Positions 9,483-18,933 are shown, numbered from the stretch's first letter. The stretch: DNA of 62,811 nucleotides from CAYSUS01 sp964434165 (GCA_964434165.1 CAYSUS010000044.1:1-62811), one strand, 5' to 3'. Numbers and translations: made by a program. The notes: a model not told the origin generated them from the sequence alone.

Positions 9483-9539
9483 CTGCAACAGCATCCCACA
9501 TCATCCCCCACTCCACCCGCCGATCCCCCAGCGCCCGCC

Positions 9540-9845
9540 GTGAAGCAGGTCGTCGCCATCATCAAGCCCTACCTGGCCGAGAAGGTCCTCGACGCCTTGC
9601 GCCACGCCCCGCTGGAGGCCGTCGCTGTGCGCGAGGTGAAGGGCTTCGGCCGGCAGAAGAGCTACCTGGACGAGTATCGCGGCAGCGAGTACTCGCTGGC
9701 TTTCCTGCCCAAGGTGATGCTCACCCTGTGGGTCGACGACCTCCGGGTCGAGGAGGTGATACGCACCATCGTCGAGACCGCGCGCACCGGGCGCCAGGGC
9801 GACGGCAAGATCTTCGTATTGCCCGCGGGGGCGGAGGCGGGTTGA
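9540..9845 (+). CDS. PII-family signal protein, short at the C-terminus
   Basis: Taken from the GTG at 9540 the protein has 101 residues and begins VKQVVAIIKPYLAEKV, the expected PII beta-1 strand. The T-loop reads FGRQKSYLDEYRGSEY and keeps the tyrosine equivalent to GlnB Tyr51. The B-loop region (TGRQGDGKIFVLP) is intact. The protein then ends after AGAEAG, so the C-loop with the RxR ATP-contacting arginines of GlnB (normal length about 112) is missing. PII proteins sense 2-oxoglutarate and ATP/ADP and bind partner enzymes or channels. No amtB, glnA or other nitrogen gene is adjacent, so the partner is unknown. Confidence 0.75.
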   Translation: MKQVVAIIKPYLAEKVLDALRHAPLEAVAVREVKGFGRQKSYLDEYRGSEYSLAFLPKVMLTLWVDDLRVEEVIRTIVETARTGRQGDGKIFVLPAGAEAG

Positions 9846-9985
9846 GCGGCAAGGTACTCGCAGGCCATCTGCCAGAGAAGAGCGCAATCGGTCTGAGCCT
9901 GAATGGGGGAGAGGGCGGTCGCCTGCTTCTCGGGTTCTCGCGCGTCGTGGGCGTAAACCAGAACGTTCTTGTCAACGGCGTTCAT
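9840..9985 (-). pseudogene. N-terminal remnant of a PIN-domain (VapC-like) toxin
   Basis: On the minus strand an ATG at 9985 starts MNAVDKNVLVYAHDAREPEK, a textbook PIN N-terminus with the first acidic residue in VDKNVLVYAHD. About 20 residues later comes ALLWQMACEYLAAQ, another PIN-like block. The similarity stops where the frame enters the antisense of the PII gene, so roughly two thirds of the domain, including the later acidic residues, is gone. It is not a working toxin. Confidence 0.55.
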
Positions 9986-10325
9986 GCAGCTCATCCCGCC
10001 TCAGCCGCGGTGTTTCCGACGGAAGACAGTTCTTCTTCATTCGTTCGGTCAGGCCTTGAAGAATGCGCGTGCGCTCCTCGACGTCGCATACGGTGGGACC
10101 GCGCGTCATGCTTGGCTGCGCGGGTAGTCCGACTTCCGTGTTCTCCGGCAGGAACGCCCCATCTTGATGGACCGCCCGCGCTTTCTCGATCATTGTCAAC
10201 CTCACAGCCCAGCCACAACCGCCCAAGACACTGTACCAGAACGGCCGGTCCTGGGAGTCCCGCTTCGTCCGTCCAGGTGAGGTCCATCGCTTCAGCTGCC
10301 CCGTGATTGCGGTATGGGCTGCCAA
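9972..10325 (-). CDS. Hypothetical protein; possible antitoxin or degraded ORF upstream of the PIN remnant
   Basis: An open frame of 117 codons ends with a TGA that overlaps the ATG of the PIN remnant (RRDELHERR followed by the MNAVDKN start), the arrangement seen in toxin-antitoxin pairs. The last 40 residues (VEERTRILQGLTERMKKN...) are charged and helix-like, as an antitoxin tail could be. The first 70 residues look low in coding quality, and a competing open frame runs through the same bases. I do not recognise a family. It may be a dead antitoxin. Confidence 0.25.
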   Translation of the reverse strand: MAAHTAITGQLKRWTSPGRTKRDSQDRPFWYSVLGGCGWAVRLTMIEKARAVHQDGAFLPENTEVGLPAQPSMTRGPTVCDVEERTRILQGLTERMKKNCLPSETPRLRRDELHERR

Positions 10326-10380
10326 GGTATAGGATGACGATCTTCCCCCTCACTTCGTGGCGACGGAGACACGACGAGTC

Positions 10381-11103
10381 ATGGTCGGCGACTGGCTGCT
10401 CTGCGACTTCCACATCCACACGGCGCACAGCGACGGTGCCCTGCCGCTGGCGGAGGTCGTCGATCTGTACGGGGCCGCGGGCTTCGACGTGATCGGCATC
10501 TCCGATCATATCGCCGACAGCCGGTGGCTCGCCGGCGTCGAGGCCCGCGGCGATCGCCCGCCGGTCGTCTTGCGCGGGCAGTTCGCCGAGTACCAGCAGG
10601 CCCTATGGCACCAGGCCCGGCGCGCCTGGGAGACGTACCAGATGCTGCTCATCCCCAGGGCCGAGGTGACGAACAACACGGCCGGCTACCACATCCTGGC
10701 CATCGACCTGAAGCAGTACGTCGATCCCGACCTCTCGGCCGAGGGCATCGTCGAGGCGATCCACGCGCAGGGCGGCGTGGCCGTGGCTCCCCACCCGCAC
10801 CGCGGCGCCGCCCACGGCACCGACCAGCTCATGTACCTTTGGAACAACCACGAACGGTTCGTCCACCTGTTCGACGCCTGGGAGGTGGCCAACCGCGACG
10901 ACCTGTTCAACGTGGTGGGCCTGAAGAAGTTTAACTACATCGCCAACTCCGACTTCCATGAGCCGCGCCACCTCTACTCGTGGAAGACCCTCCTCCGCTG
11001 CCAGCGCAACCCCGAGGCCGTCAAGTCCGCGATCCGCGCCAACGACGGCGTCTCGATCTACCTCTTCCGCCAGGGCAAGCAGCCTCCCGCGCGGATGCGG
11101 TGA
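10381..11103 (+). CDS. PHP-domain metal-dependent phosphoesterase
   Basis: From the ATG at 10381 the protein has 240 residues (MVGDWLLCDFHIHTAHSDG); a GTG at 10357 would add 8. The PHP motif I, DFHIHTAHSDG, is at residues 9-19. Motif II reads GISDHIADS, motif III lies in VAVAPHPHRGA and motif IV in YIANSDFHEP. All the expected metal-binding histidines and aspartates can be seen. Stand-alone PHP proteins hydrolyse phosphate esters such as nucleoside 3',5'-bisphosphate or histidinol phosphate; the substrate here cannot be told. It has no operon partner. Confidence 0.85.
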   Translation: MVGDWLLCDFHIHTAHSDGALPLAEVVDLYGAAGFDVIGISDHIADSRWLAGVEARGDRPPVVLRGQFAEYQQALWHQARRAWETYQMLLIPRAEVTNNTAGYHILAIDLKQYVDPDLSAEGIVEAIHAQGGVAVAPHPHRGAAHGTDQLMYLWNNHERFVHLFDAWEVANRDDLFNVVGLKKFNYIANSDFHEPRHLYSWKTLLRCQRNPEAVKSAIRANDGVSIYLFRQGKQPPARMR

Positions 11104-11284
11104 GCCGCAGCCGCGAAGCAGCCCGAATCCGAGATACGGAGCACGCAATCTGAAACGAATCCCAATGACCGAAAGAAGAACGGCAGGAGCGGGCAGCGGG
11201 TTCGAATAGCGCGTTTCAATCATTCGGATGTCGTGCTCTGGACTCGCATCGGATGTCGAGTTTCGTGTTTCAGATTTGGTGCCT

Positions 11285-11745
11285 TCACGTGGAACACCCG
11301 CGCGCGACCCGCGAAAGGAGGCACGGGATGAGCCAGAAGTCCTTCCGCCAGTTGGGCTCGGCCGCGGTGTAGGTCACCCGGCCCTTCTCGTGCTCCAGCG
11401 CGGCCACGGCCGGCCCGCCGGCGACGGAGTCCTTGGGACCGCGCTTCAGCAGCACCACGTGCGGCACCGAGACGCGGAAGTGGCCGGCGCTGCGCATCTT
11501 GTCGTCCCTCGGGCACCGACTCCTCGTTGCTGGCGAAGAGCAGTTCGCTCTTTCCCCGGCACCCGCTCGAAGCTCCTGCCGTGGTTGAACCCGAACGACA
11601 GACCGAAACTGCTGGAGGTGTTCCGTGTGGCGGCAGTTGAACGAGCCCATCACCAACAGGTGGCCGCCCCCCTTGACGAACGCCGCGAGGTGCTAAAAGG
11701 CCTTGGGCTTGCCCCGGTCACCCACCCTGCGACCCATTACCCTGG
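11285..11745 (-). pseudogene. Degraded gene, possibly a ThuA/GATase-like domain protein
   Basis: Reading the minus strand from about 11745 gives GKPKAF, a TAG stop, then HLAAFVKGGGHLLVMGSFN, which resembles the strand-loop segment of ThuA/type-1 glutamine-amidotransferase-like folds. The frame then shifts, and further protein-like pieces appear in two frames (FRVSVPHVVLLKRGPKD, RVTYTAAEPNWRKDFWLIP). At least one nonsense codon and one frameshift are needed to join them. The pieces suggest one formerly intact gene; the family is a guess. Confidence 0.4.
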
Positions 11746-11869
11746 ATTCCGCCCGGCCGGTCGATTACGATGACTCCCGCGGGGCGATCCGCCTCCGCCC
11801 CGTGCCGCGGCGGCGGCCGGCCCCCAGAGTTCGCCCACCTCGACCCACCTTGTTCCGGAGGACCGAACC

Positions 11870-12574
11870 ATGAGACGCTTCGTGACCGCGGTGCTCGTCG
11901 TATCGTTCGCCCTGGCCGTCTTCGTCCTGCCCGCTGGGGCCGACAAGCCCGAGGGCGAGGGCTGGGTGCCCCTGTTCAACGGCAAGGACCTCGCCGGCTG
12001 GACGGTGCCCAAGGGGGGGGAGGACCACTGGAAGGTGCTTGACGACGGCGTGCTCGACTACGACGCCCGCAGCCGCACGCTGTGGACCGAGAAGTCGTTC
12101 GGCGACTTCGTGCTGCACATCGAGTGGCGCCTGAAGACCGCCAAGGACCTCTACGGCAGCGAGACCGGCAAGGACGGCAAGAAGTACGCCTATTCGCCCG
12201 ACAGCGGCATCTTCGTGCGCGGCCACCAGAAGGCCCAGACTAACATCTGGCTCAATTCGATGGGCTCGGGCGAGGTCTGGGGCTATCGCACGGACAAGAG
12301 TCTCTCCGAGGAGGCCCGCAAGCAGTACGTGCCCAAGGTCGTGGCCGACAAGCCCCACGGCGAGTGGAACGTGCAGGAGATCACCATGAAGGGCGATCAC
12401 CTCACGGTCGAGCTGAACGGGAAGACGGTCATCGACGCCCCGCTTCCCGGCGTGCCCGAGAGCGGCCCCATCGGCCTTCAGCAGCACGGCGGCTACGACG
12501 AGAAGACCAAGCGTTGGCGGGGCGCCTCGAGCTGCATCCAGTTCCGTAACATCTACATCAAGGAGCTCAAGTAG
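11870..12574 (+). CDS. Secreted DUF1080 (3-keto-disaccharide hydrolase-like) protein
   Basis: A good ribosome-binding site (GGAGG, 11858-11862) precedes the ATG at 11870. The 234-residue product has a signal peptide at residues 1-24 (cleavage after LPAGA). The mature part starts with the DUF1080 signature WVPLFNGKDLAGWTVP and continues with the concanavalin/laminarin-type jelly-roll pattern (FGDFVLHIEWRLK, PDSGIFVRG, GPIGLQQHGG). DUF1080 proteins are greatly expanded in planctomycetes and act on or bind sugars outside the cytoplasm. It is intact although the genes on both sides are broken. Confidence 0.85.
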   Translation: MRRFVTAVLVVSFALAVFVLPAGADKPEGEGWVPLFNGKDLAGWTVPKGGEDHWKVLDDGVLDYDARSRTLWTEKSFGDFVLHIEWRLKTAKDLYGSETGKDGKKYAYSPDSGIFVRGHQKAQTNIWLNSMGSGEVWGYRTDKSLSEEARKQYVPKVVADKPHGEWNVQEITMKGDHLTVELNGKTVIDAPLPGVPESGPIGLQQHGGYDEKTKRWRGASSCIQFRNIYIKELK

Positions 12575-12595
12575 CGAATCGTGCCGGGTGCCACC

Positions 12596-12870
12596 CTACG
12601 CCGTTGACCTTCTTTCGGTGTGCTTGATTTCTCTCGCCACGCGGAGTTGCTTGGGGGTGGCGTTGCAGATCTTGGGGGCGCCGGCGGGGTGTTCCTGTTT
12701 CTTGCGTGGATAGCCGCGGCTGGTCTTGTCCTTGCGCGGATAGTCGTCGAGCACCGCCCGCTTGAGCTGTTCGGAAAGCTCCAGGTCGCGCCGCACGGGC
12801 ACGGCATCGCGGAGGGTCTGCCAAAACGCGCGGAGCACGTTGGCCACGCTCAGTCGCCGCGGCGGCGTGC
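12596..12870 (-). pseudogene. C-terminal scrap of a DDE-type transposase
   Basis: The minus-strand frame ending at 12596 gives about 85 residues with the pattern LRAFWQTLRDAV, then AVLDDYPRKDKTSRGYPRKK and PKICNATPKQLRVAREI. To me these look like the C-terminal tail of planctomycete transposases. No catalytic core, inverted repeats or start codon are present. Upstream on this strand the frame enters the antisense of the DUF1559 remnant, so this is a fragment abutting that gene. Confidence 0.45.
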
Positions 12871-12905
12871 GACCGCAGTGCGGGGCGCAAAGACACGCCG
12901 CCCAT

Positions 12906-13708
12906 AGCCCAATCGGCATCCTCCTTTCCCTGCTGCTGCCGGCGGTGCAGTCCGCGCGCGAGGCTGCCCGGCGCACGCAATGTGCGAACCACCTCAAGCA
13001 GCTCGGCCTGGAAGCCCACGCGCACCAGTCCGCCCATGGCACGTTCCCCTGCGCCGGTTGGGGGTACCAATGGGTCGGCGATCCCGATCGGGGCTTCGGG
13101 GCGCAACAGCCGGGAGGGTGGTGCTTGAGCATCCTTCCGTTCATCGAGCAGGGCAGCGTCCGCGACGCCCGCCCCGCAATCCGGCCGTCGATGGCGTGCG
13201 CTGCGACGCGGCGGACGTCGTGGCCAATTCGTGCTACGCCGCCAACGGCGGGACACTGTTCACGACGACCTGCCCGGGCCCCAAAGAGCTCTCCGACGAG
13301 CACACGTACGCGTTCCCCCAGCCGGACGGCGACTGGGGAAGCGGCATCGTGTGTTCGAACCTTTAGATCAAGCTCGCCCTGGTGCGCGACGGGACCAGCA
13401 ACACGGTCTTCTGCGGCGAGAAGTCGATCAACCCCGACCGCTACGATTCGTGGACCGGCTACGGCAACGCCCAGAACATGTACATCGGCTACGGCTGCGA
13501 CAACGTCCGTTTCGGCGGTCCCCGCTATCCCTTGCGCCAGGACCAGCCCGGCGTGGACACTCCCCAAGCCTTCAGCGGGCCGCACCCGGGCGGCTGCCAG
13601 TTCGCTTTCTGCGACGGCAGCGTGCGCCTGCTCTCCTACGGGATCGACGACGAGACCTACCGCCGCGCCTGCGACCGGGCCGACGCCCAGCCGGTGAGGC
13701 TGCCGTAG
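12906..13708 (+). pseudogene. Broken DUF1559 prepilin-like secreted protein
   Basis: The conserved segment after the prepilin cleavage site (IGILLSLLLPAVQSAREAARR) begins at about 12909, but the usual N-terminal RxGFTLVELLVVIAI part is absent and is replaced by the transposase scrap. The first frame runs to about 13180 (SILPFIEQGSVRD). A frameshift is then needed to reach NSCYAANGGTLF, and a TAG at 13364-13366 interrupts the frame before IKLALVRDGTSNTVFCGEKS. The C-terminal signature is intact (SGPHPGGCQFAFCDGSVRLLSYGID). DUF1559 proteins are abundant, specific to Planctomycetota and related phyla, and probably form pseudopilin-like surface structures. This copy is dead. Confidence 0.8.
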
Positions 13709-13755
13709 GCGGCGGGCGGGCCGCAAGCCGAAAACCGAAAGGGTGCAAGCAACCT

Positions 13756-14040
13756 ACGTGTTTCTTGCGAGGCGGTTCTCGCGGGGGGGTGCGCGCGGGC
13801 GTACGGGGAGCCGTTGAGGTGGCGGGCCGGGCGATCGTCGTGGCTGAGCAGAGCCGCCCGAACGGGGAGGATCGCTTCGCCGCGAGGATCGTCGTTCCAG
13901 AACCTTTCGGTTCCTTTGACCCGGTATTTGACCTCCTTGATCATCGATTCAAGGAGGGCGGAACTGACCGGCCGGCCCTTGTGAATGGTCCTTTCGGAAT
14001 CCCCCCGGGCCGAACTCCTCCGCGGAGATCAGTTGGGCCA
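13756..14040 (-). pseudogene. Second transposase-like scrap
   Basis: On the minus strand a frame reads SALLESMIKEVKYRVKGTER then FWNDDPRGEAILPVRAALLS and DDRPARHLNGSP. I associate this pattern with the C-terminal end of planctomycete transposases that end a few residues after such a block. Upstream, towards 14040, the matching sequence (AVVGKMKELAQLISAEEFGP) is in a different frame, so a frameshift is present. No terminal repeats were seen. The stretch from here to 14387 holds nothing else I can support. Confidence 0.4.
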
Positions 14041-14387
14041 ACTCCTTCATCTTCCCCACCACCGCCGGCGACTACTCCCCATCTACCTTCCGAGCATCCT
14101 TGCTCATCCTTCGATTCCCCTGGAACTTGCGCCTACCCCCCCCGCCCGCGTAGGTGTACCCGATCTTCCCCCAGTCTCCCGTTGACATCCAACCAGACGC
14201 AAGTCCCTCGCAACAGCGTTTCTGCACCCGAAGACCGGCTCGATGCCATTCCGGTCTTGTCACCTTGGAACGCGGCGGGTATTCTTCGCCCGAAATGCGC
14301 GGCCGACAGACAATGCCAATGCCGGAAGCCGTGACGCGAGCGCCCCAAAGCAAGCATCTCCCCAGTTCGAGCGAGTCCGGCCGACCC

Positions 14388-15713
14388 ATGTCCCACGACG
14401 CACCAGGGCTTCACTCGGCGCCTTCGCGACCTATTTCCGCGCACGGCGACGAAGACATCGACCTTTGGCAAGCGCTCATGACGTTGGCCCGAGGCTGGAA
14501 GATCCTGTTGGCGGCCGCCGTGCTGTCCGCGATTGTCGGAAGCGCCGCATTGCTTCGGCAGCCCGTCCGCTATCGTGCGGATGTGGTTGTGACGGCCCGC
14601 GCGCATGTGCCGCGTCCCGATAGCTTTCCGGAATCGGCGCATGGAGGCGATGCCTTCAACTCGGACGTCGCTGGGGCGCAGCCACCGCCCGGAACGTGGT
14701 TTGATCTTTGGACTCAACCGCGAGCCATCGTCCTCGAGGAATATGCGCGCGTAGCTCTAGCCCCAGGTGTTCTCGACAAGCTGGCGACCGCTGCGGTTCA
14801 AGAAGCTTCGGACGAACGTCTCCACTCGGCGGACGGGCTCCGCTCCATCCTTTCGGTGTCACCGGTCGAAGACAGGCCTCAGCTTCGCTTCTCCGCGGTC
14901 ACGGCTGTGCCCGAAGAAGCGAAGGTGCTAGTCGTCCGGGCTGCTCAATATGGAATCGAGGCGGTGGAGGCCGTCCGTCGGCAGCGGGATGAAGGCACCA
15001 GGCAGAAAATGGCCGTCCGCAAGGACGCACTCCTCAGGGCCTACCGGCAACAAGAAAAGGCCTATCTCGAAACGCGGGCGAGGGAGCGGCTTGCCGAAAC
15101 CACGACCGAGCTTGAGGCCGCCCGAGATCGTGTTGAGGCTCTCCAGCGGACGATCGCGAGCATCGAGGCCGAGGCAATGCTTCGCGACGCTCGCGCCTGT
15201 TTCACTGAAGGGGACGGAAAGCCAATCCCGGACGCCAGCGAGGAAGGGCTTGCCTCCGATCCCGGGAGATCGTCGGCACTGGAGGCGGTCCGGGATCGGG
15301 CATCGAAGACGCTCTTGACCGCGTTGAAGAAAACGGAGTCCCTTCAGTCCGAGGCTGAGGAAGCGTTGGTCGAGGTAATGCTTGCCCGGCGCAGACTTGA
15401 TTCCAGCCGCGATGCCTATGTGGATGCCGAGCAGGCGTTGCTTCAATGGGACGCGGAGACGGAGCGGCAGAGGGCCTTCTTCGCGGTGGATTCGAACACT
15501 CCGATTTCCGTCAAGACGGTCGGTCAGCCGTTCCTCGTCCGCATCATCCTGGTCGAGATCGCCGCCCTAGGAGTGGCCAGCATGGTGGTATTCGGCACCG
15601 ACGCCATGCGGCGGCGCAGGGCCCCTCGATTCAGGCCGATGGAGCGGCTGGATCACGAGCGCTCGGGCGCCGGAAGCGTGCCGGCGTCTTCTGAGACTCG
15701 GCGTTCTGCCTGA
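14388..15713 (+). CDS. Wzz-like polysaccharide chain-length determinant protein
   Basis: Starting at the ATG at 14388, the protein has 441 residues. The N-terminus carries the Wzz-type pattern DEDIDLWQALMTLARGWK (21-38), leading into a membrane helix (about 38-56). A long, charged, coiled-coil-rich region fills about 190-370, and a second helix lies at about 381-403 (FLVRIILVEIAALGVASMVV). Two helices flanking a periplasmic coiled coil is the Wzz/polysaccharide co-polymerase plan. There is no kinase domain, so it is not a fused BY-kinase. It opens the polysaccharide locus. Frames extend upstream, but the first residues before 14388 look non-coding. Confidence 0.65.
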   Translation: MSHDAPGLHSAPSRPISAHGDEDIDLWQALMTLARGWKILLAAAVLSAIVGSAALLRQPVRYRADVVVTARAHVPRPDSFPESAHGGDAFNSDVAGAQPPPGTWFDLWTQPRAIVLEEYARVALAPGVLDKLATAAVQEASDERLHSADGLRSILSVSPVEDRPQLRFSAVTAVPEEAKVLVVRAAQYGIEAVEAVRRQRDEGTRQKMAVRKDALLRAYRQQEKAYLETRARERLAETTTELEAARDRVEALQRTIASIEAEAMLRDARACFTEGDGKPIPDASEEGLASDPGRSSALEAVRDRASKTLLTALKKTESLQSEAEEALVEVMLARRRLDSSRDAYVDAEQALLQWDAETERQRAFFAVDSNTPISVKTVGQPFLVRIILVEIAALGVASMVVFGTDAMRRRRAPRFRPMERLDHERSGAGSVPASSETRRSA

Positions 15714-16008
15714 GCCCGGACTCGACGTCCGCGCGCAGCGACTCCGGCCCAGCCAGGCGTCCGCCGAGACGCAGGGCGGCTCCCGCCAATGACCTGGGAG
15801 GCAGCGAGGGCGAACCGCTACCAGAAGTTCTCCGGCGCTAACAGACGACCAAGTGGAAACACTAGGCAAGTGACTGAGACCGTCGGTGCTCGCCGGATTC
15901 AGACTTCGGGGACAAGAGCGGTCCGGCGGTGGCTTCGCAGCCGGTGCTGCGGGCACTTGGCGATGGACGCGTCTTATCTGCGGTCCCTCCTCTCCTCAAC
16001 GCGTCAGG

Positions 16009-18933
16009 TCACGAGCGCCGCGATTCCCGACCACTGCGCTGCCCCGCGGTTTCAGGGCGAGGTTCGCAAGTCTTCCGCGGCGCCGCGTGTGGGTCTTCGA
16101 CTCGGATCTCCCAGTGCTGAATCTGCAGCTCTCGTTGCGAGAAGGTCGGCGACCACTGCAGCCCCACAACAACCTTCGACGCGCCGGGACGAATGCCCTT
16201 GCGAAGCTGACCCGTCGGCATCTTCTGACGGATGAGCTGCCTCCTCTTGGTCTCCACGGCTGGCGAGCCTTCTTCGACCTGTTCGGTAATCGACAACACG
16301 CATTCGCCGGGCGGCTCCGTGCCACGCGGCGACGTGATGGTTGCCACGACATGGCAGCCGGCCAGTGACTCCACGTCCAACCCAATCTCAGCAACGTCTA
16401 TCTCGAGCTGGATACTCGACTTGTCGTTACGATTGGCAGTCGAAGCGCCCTCGAGGGGTTCGCATTCATCGTAGGCTGGTACGACCTCTCCGCCATAATC
16501 GTCTGAAGGGTACGCCTTTGGATCGGTCCGCGGCTGGGCCGAGCACCGACCGCCCCTGGTTGCCAGCCGGGAGAGCGCCGTGAGGAGTCCCCCCGTCTCG
16601 ACGGCTGGCCGAATCGAGACGACCTGGAGACCATCCCCACCGCGGACGCGGGCGAACTGGAATCCGCCGTTTTCCGTAGTGACGCTCAGCCCGGGAACAG
16701 CCTCTTCCAGCAGTCGAACTTCTCCGGCCGACGGTCCGTCCCATCGGTCGTTGGGCGACACGACGACACAACTCGACCGTTCCAAGAGTGCTTCCTCGTC
16801 CCCGCGAGATTCCATCTCGAACACCGAGAGGGAGGACGTGCGGGCGAGCGGGAGCGCATGGCGCGGATTCGTCAGCGTGTCAAGAAGAACGCTCTGGTCC
16901 AGAAACCCTGGAAGCAAGACGTTCTCCAGCGCGACGGCCCCGATGCCGAGCCGATCGACTATGTCAAGAAGCTCCTCCGAGGACCGCGCCCGGAACACCT
17001 GACGGCCCGGGCGACAGAAGAGAAGCATCGCGCGATTTCGCAGGTAGTAATTGAAGCGGTCGTCCTGCAGAAGCAATCGGTCTCCCGCCGGCAGGTCGCG
17101 CACGGCGCGTTCGAGCGCTCGAACGTTCTCGGCGACCGCCGTATTGGCGGCGCCCGGACTGACGACCTGCCAGGCCGGCGAGGCCAATGTGGACAGGGCC
17201 GACGCGCCAATCAGAGTGACGATCAAAATCGCTGCGACAGGCTTGCCAAGACCGCTTCGACGATCCGCCGGGCGGGAGCGGGCCTCGAAGCTGGCAAGGA
17301 TCCGCAGTTGCATGAACTGCACAGAGAGCCGGACGGCGAACGGCGCTCGACGGCGTCCAAGTGCTCCCACCACCGCGGTGGATCCGCGGCTGACGTGTGA
17401 GGCGCGCGCCGGCGACGAGGCAGCCGAGGGCCTGGCAGCAACGCCCCGTTGCCGGGACCACGATGCATACGCGTGCGTCAAGCTCGTCGATACGCAAACC
17501 GCGGCCATAGGATACCAGTGAAGCGCGTAGCGGAAGTTCCTAACGAACCATTCCGAGAGATTGAAATGCGAGGTCTGAAAAAGGTCCGTGAATAGGAGAG
17601 CTACCGACAAAGTCGAGAGGGCCAGGAACGGGATGGAATCGGCGTGCCTCCGGGTAGGGAATCCTCGCCGAACCCACCAGACTAGCACGCCAACGGCAAT
17701 CAGTAGCCCTGGCACGCTCATCCGGCCCTGGTCCCTCGCCAGATGAACACCGATCCGTTTCACGACGTCGGCTGTCCCCTCGAGCCGGCTGTCTTCCCAC
17801 TTCTCCCACAGTTCCTCCAGGGGTGTGCCTGCCACGGCGTCGTTCTCGTAAGCGTTGTCGCCGAGTACGCTGCCGGTCTCAAGCAAGGCCGCGAATCGAT
17901 CCTCGGCCCCCAGCAGTGCCCCCATGGCTAAGGCGGCGGTGATGGCAAGGGTGCGAAGACCGATGTTGAGTCTAGCCACGTTCCAGGCGAGCCAGGCCAG
18001 TGTCAGCATCACGACCACGAATCCGCCTAGCACGTGCCCCGTGAGGGACCAGGCCGCGAGCGCAAACGGCGCCCACACAGTATGGACCATCTTGGCGACG
18101 CGCATCCGCCGGGGAGAGAGTCCGGCGAGTATCGCCAACAGCAGCATGAGCGGGATGATGCGGAAAGCATCGCGACTGGCGTTGCTGGAGATGTACTCAT
18201 ACTGCGGGACTTGAAGCACCAGTAGGACCGCGAGCGCGCCGACTCCAGCGTATCGCACCACCCCCGCCGCCGCTGCGATGGCCAGAAGCAGGTAGAGGAA
18301 CGTGACCTGAAAGGCCACCCGGGCTGCATGGTCGTTCGGGAATCCCACCTGCCGGTTTCCGCAGTTGAGAAGCGCGTGGCTAAGAAAGGCAGGATAGAGA
18401 AAGCTGTGGGTCTCGCCGCGCAATGAGCCGTCCGGTTTGCCGCGGAAGTCATTGGCCGCCTCAATCGATCGCTGTTCGGCAAACGGGAGCGCTTCCGCGA
18501 GGTAGGAGAGGGCGTCGAATCCGCAAACGGCGGGCCGGGCGTTGTGGGCCAGCTTGGGAATGAGGATCGCCAGCACTACTGCGAGCACCACATAGACCAG
18601 CGCCACGGAGGGCATGATTCTCTTCGGGCCAAGACTCCGAGCCCACGCCCTTAGAAGCCGGGCCGGCGTACGCGGGCCAAACCATGCAAGCATGGCCGCT
18701 GCGGCGGCAGCGGGGAGTCCCAGAAAGGTCCACGTGGGGGCTCCAGGGGCAATGGCGGACCAGGCAATCATCCAGGTCCCCACCACGAACGGGGTAATGC
18801 AAAATCCCAGAAGGAATCTTGCCAATCGAGGAATAGGCAGCGCACGTGGCAAGTGGACAGCAAGGCACCCAAGCCCCCCGGAGAGGAGCCCCAACTGAGC
18901 CAGGTACATTGCGATCCACGGCAGTCGCGTCAT
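16009..18933 (-). CDS. Large GT-C-like integral membrane protein (candidate glycosyltransferase)
   Basis: The 974-residue protein has about ten to twelve hydrophobic helices in its first 520 residues and a further one near 570, then a soluble C-terminal part. After the third or fourth helix the first large loop contains CGFDALSYLAEALPF; an acidic residue here (Asp140) is where GT-C enzymes of the PMT/ArnT type keep their catalytic aspartate. Such proteins transfer sugars from lipid-phosphate donors on the periplasmic side. I do not recognise a precise family, so the glycosyltransferase role is inferred from topology and context. It is convergent with the Wzz-like gene and divergent from the amidotransferase. 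Confidence 0.55.
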   Translation of the reverse strand: MTRLPWIAMYLAQLGLLSGGLGCLAVHLPRALPIPRLARFLLGFCITPFVVGTWMIAWSAIAPGAPTWTFLGLPAAAAAAMLAWFGPRTPARLLRAWARSLGPKRIMPSVALVYVVLAVVLAILIPKLAHNARPAVCGFDALSYLAEALPFAEQRSIEAANDFRGKPDGSLRGETHSFLYPAFLSHALLNCGNRQVGFPNDHAARVAFQVTFLYLLLAIAAAAGVVRYAGVGALAVLLVLQVPQYEYISSNASRDAFRIIPLMLLLAILAGLSPRRMRVAKMVHTVWAPFALAAWSLTGHVLGGFVVVMLTLAWLAWNVARLNIGLRTLAITAALAMGALLGAEDRFAALLETGSVLGDNAYENDAVAGTPLEELWEKWEDSRLEGTADVVKRIGVHLARDQGRMSVPGLLIAVGVLVWWVRRGFPTRRHADSIPFLALSTLSVALLFTDLFQTSHFNLSEWFVRNFRYALHWYPMAAVCVSTSLTHAYASWSRQRGVAARPSAASSPARASHVSRGSTAVVGALGRRRAPFAVRLSVQFMQLRILASFEARSRPADRRSGLGKPVAAILIVTLIGASALSTLASPAWQVVSPGAANTAVAENVRALERAVRDLPAGDRLLLQDDRFNYYLRNRAMLLFCRPGRQVFRARSSEELLDIVDRLGIGAVALENVLLPGFLDQSVLLDTLTNPRHALPLARTSSLSVFEMESRGDEEALLERSSCVVVSPNDRWDGPSAGEVRLLEEAVPGLSVTTENGGFQFARVRGGDGLQVVSIRPAVETGGLLTALSRLATRGGRCSAQPRTDPKAYPSDDYGGEVVPAYDECEPLEGASTANRNDKSSIQLEIDVAEIGLDVESLAGCHVVATITSPRGTEPPGECVLSITEQVEEGSPAVETKRRQLIRQKMPTGQLRKGIRPGASKVVVGLQWSPTFSQRELQIQHWEIRVEDPHAAPRKTCEPRPETAGQRSGRESRRS

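Noticed and set aside
12870..13726. 376-codon minus-strand frame covering the broken DUF1559 gene
   Set aside because: Only its last 90 or so codons look like protein (transposase tail); the rest is antisense of the DUF1559 remnant.
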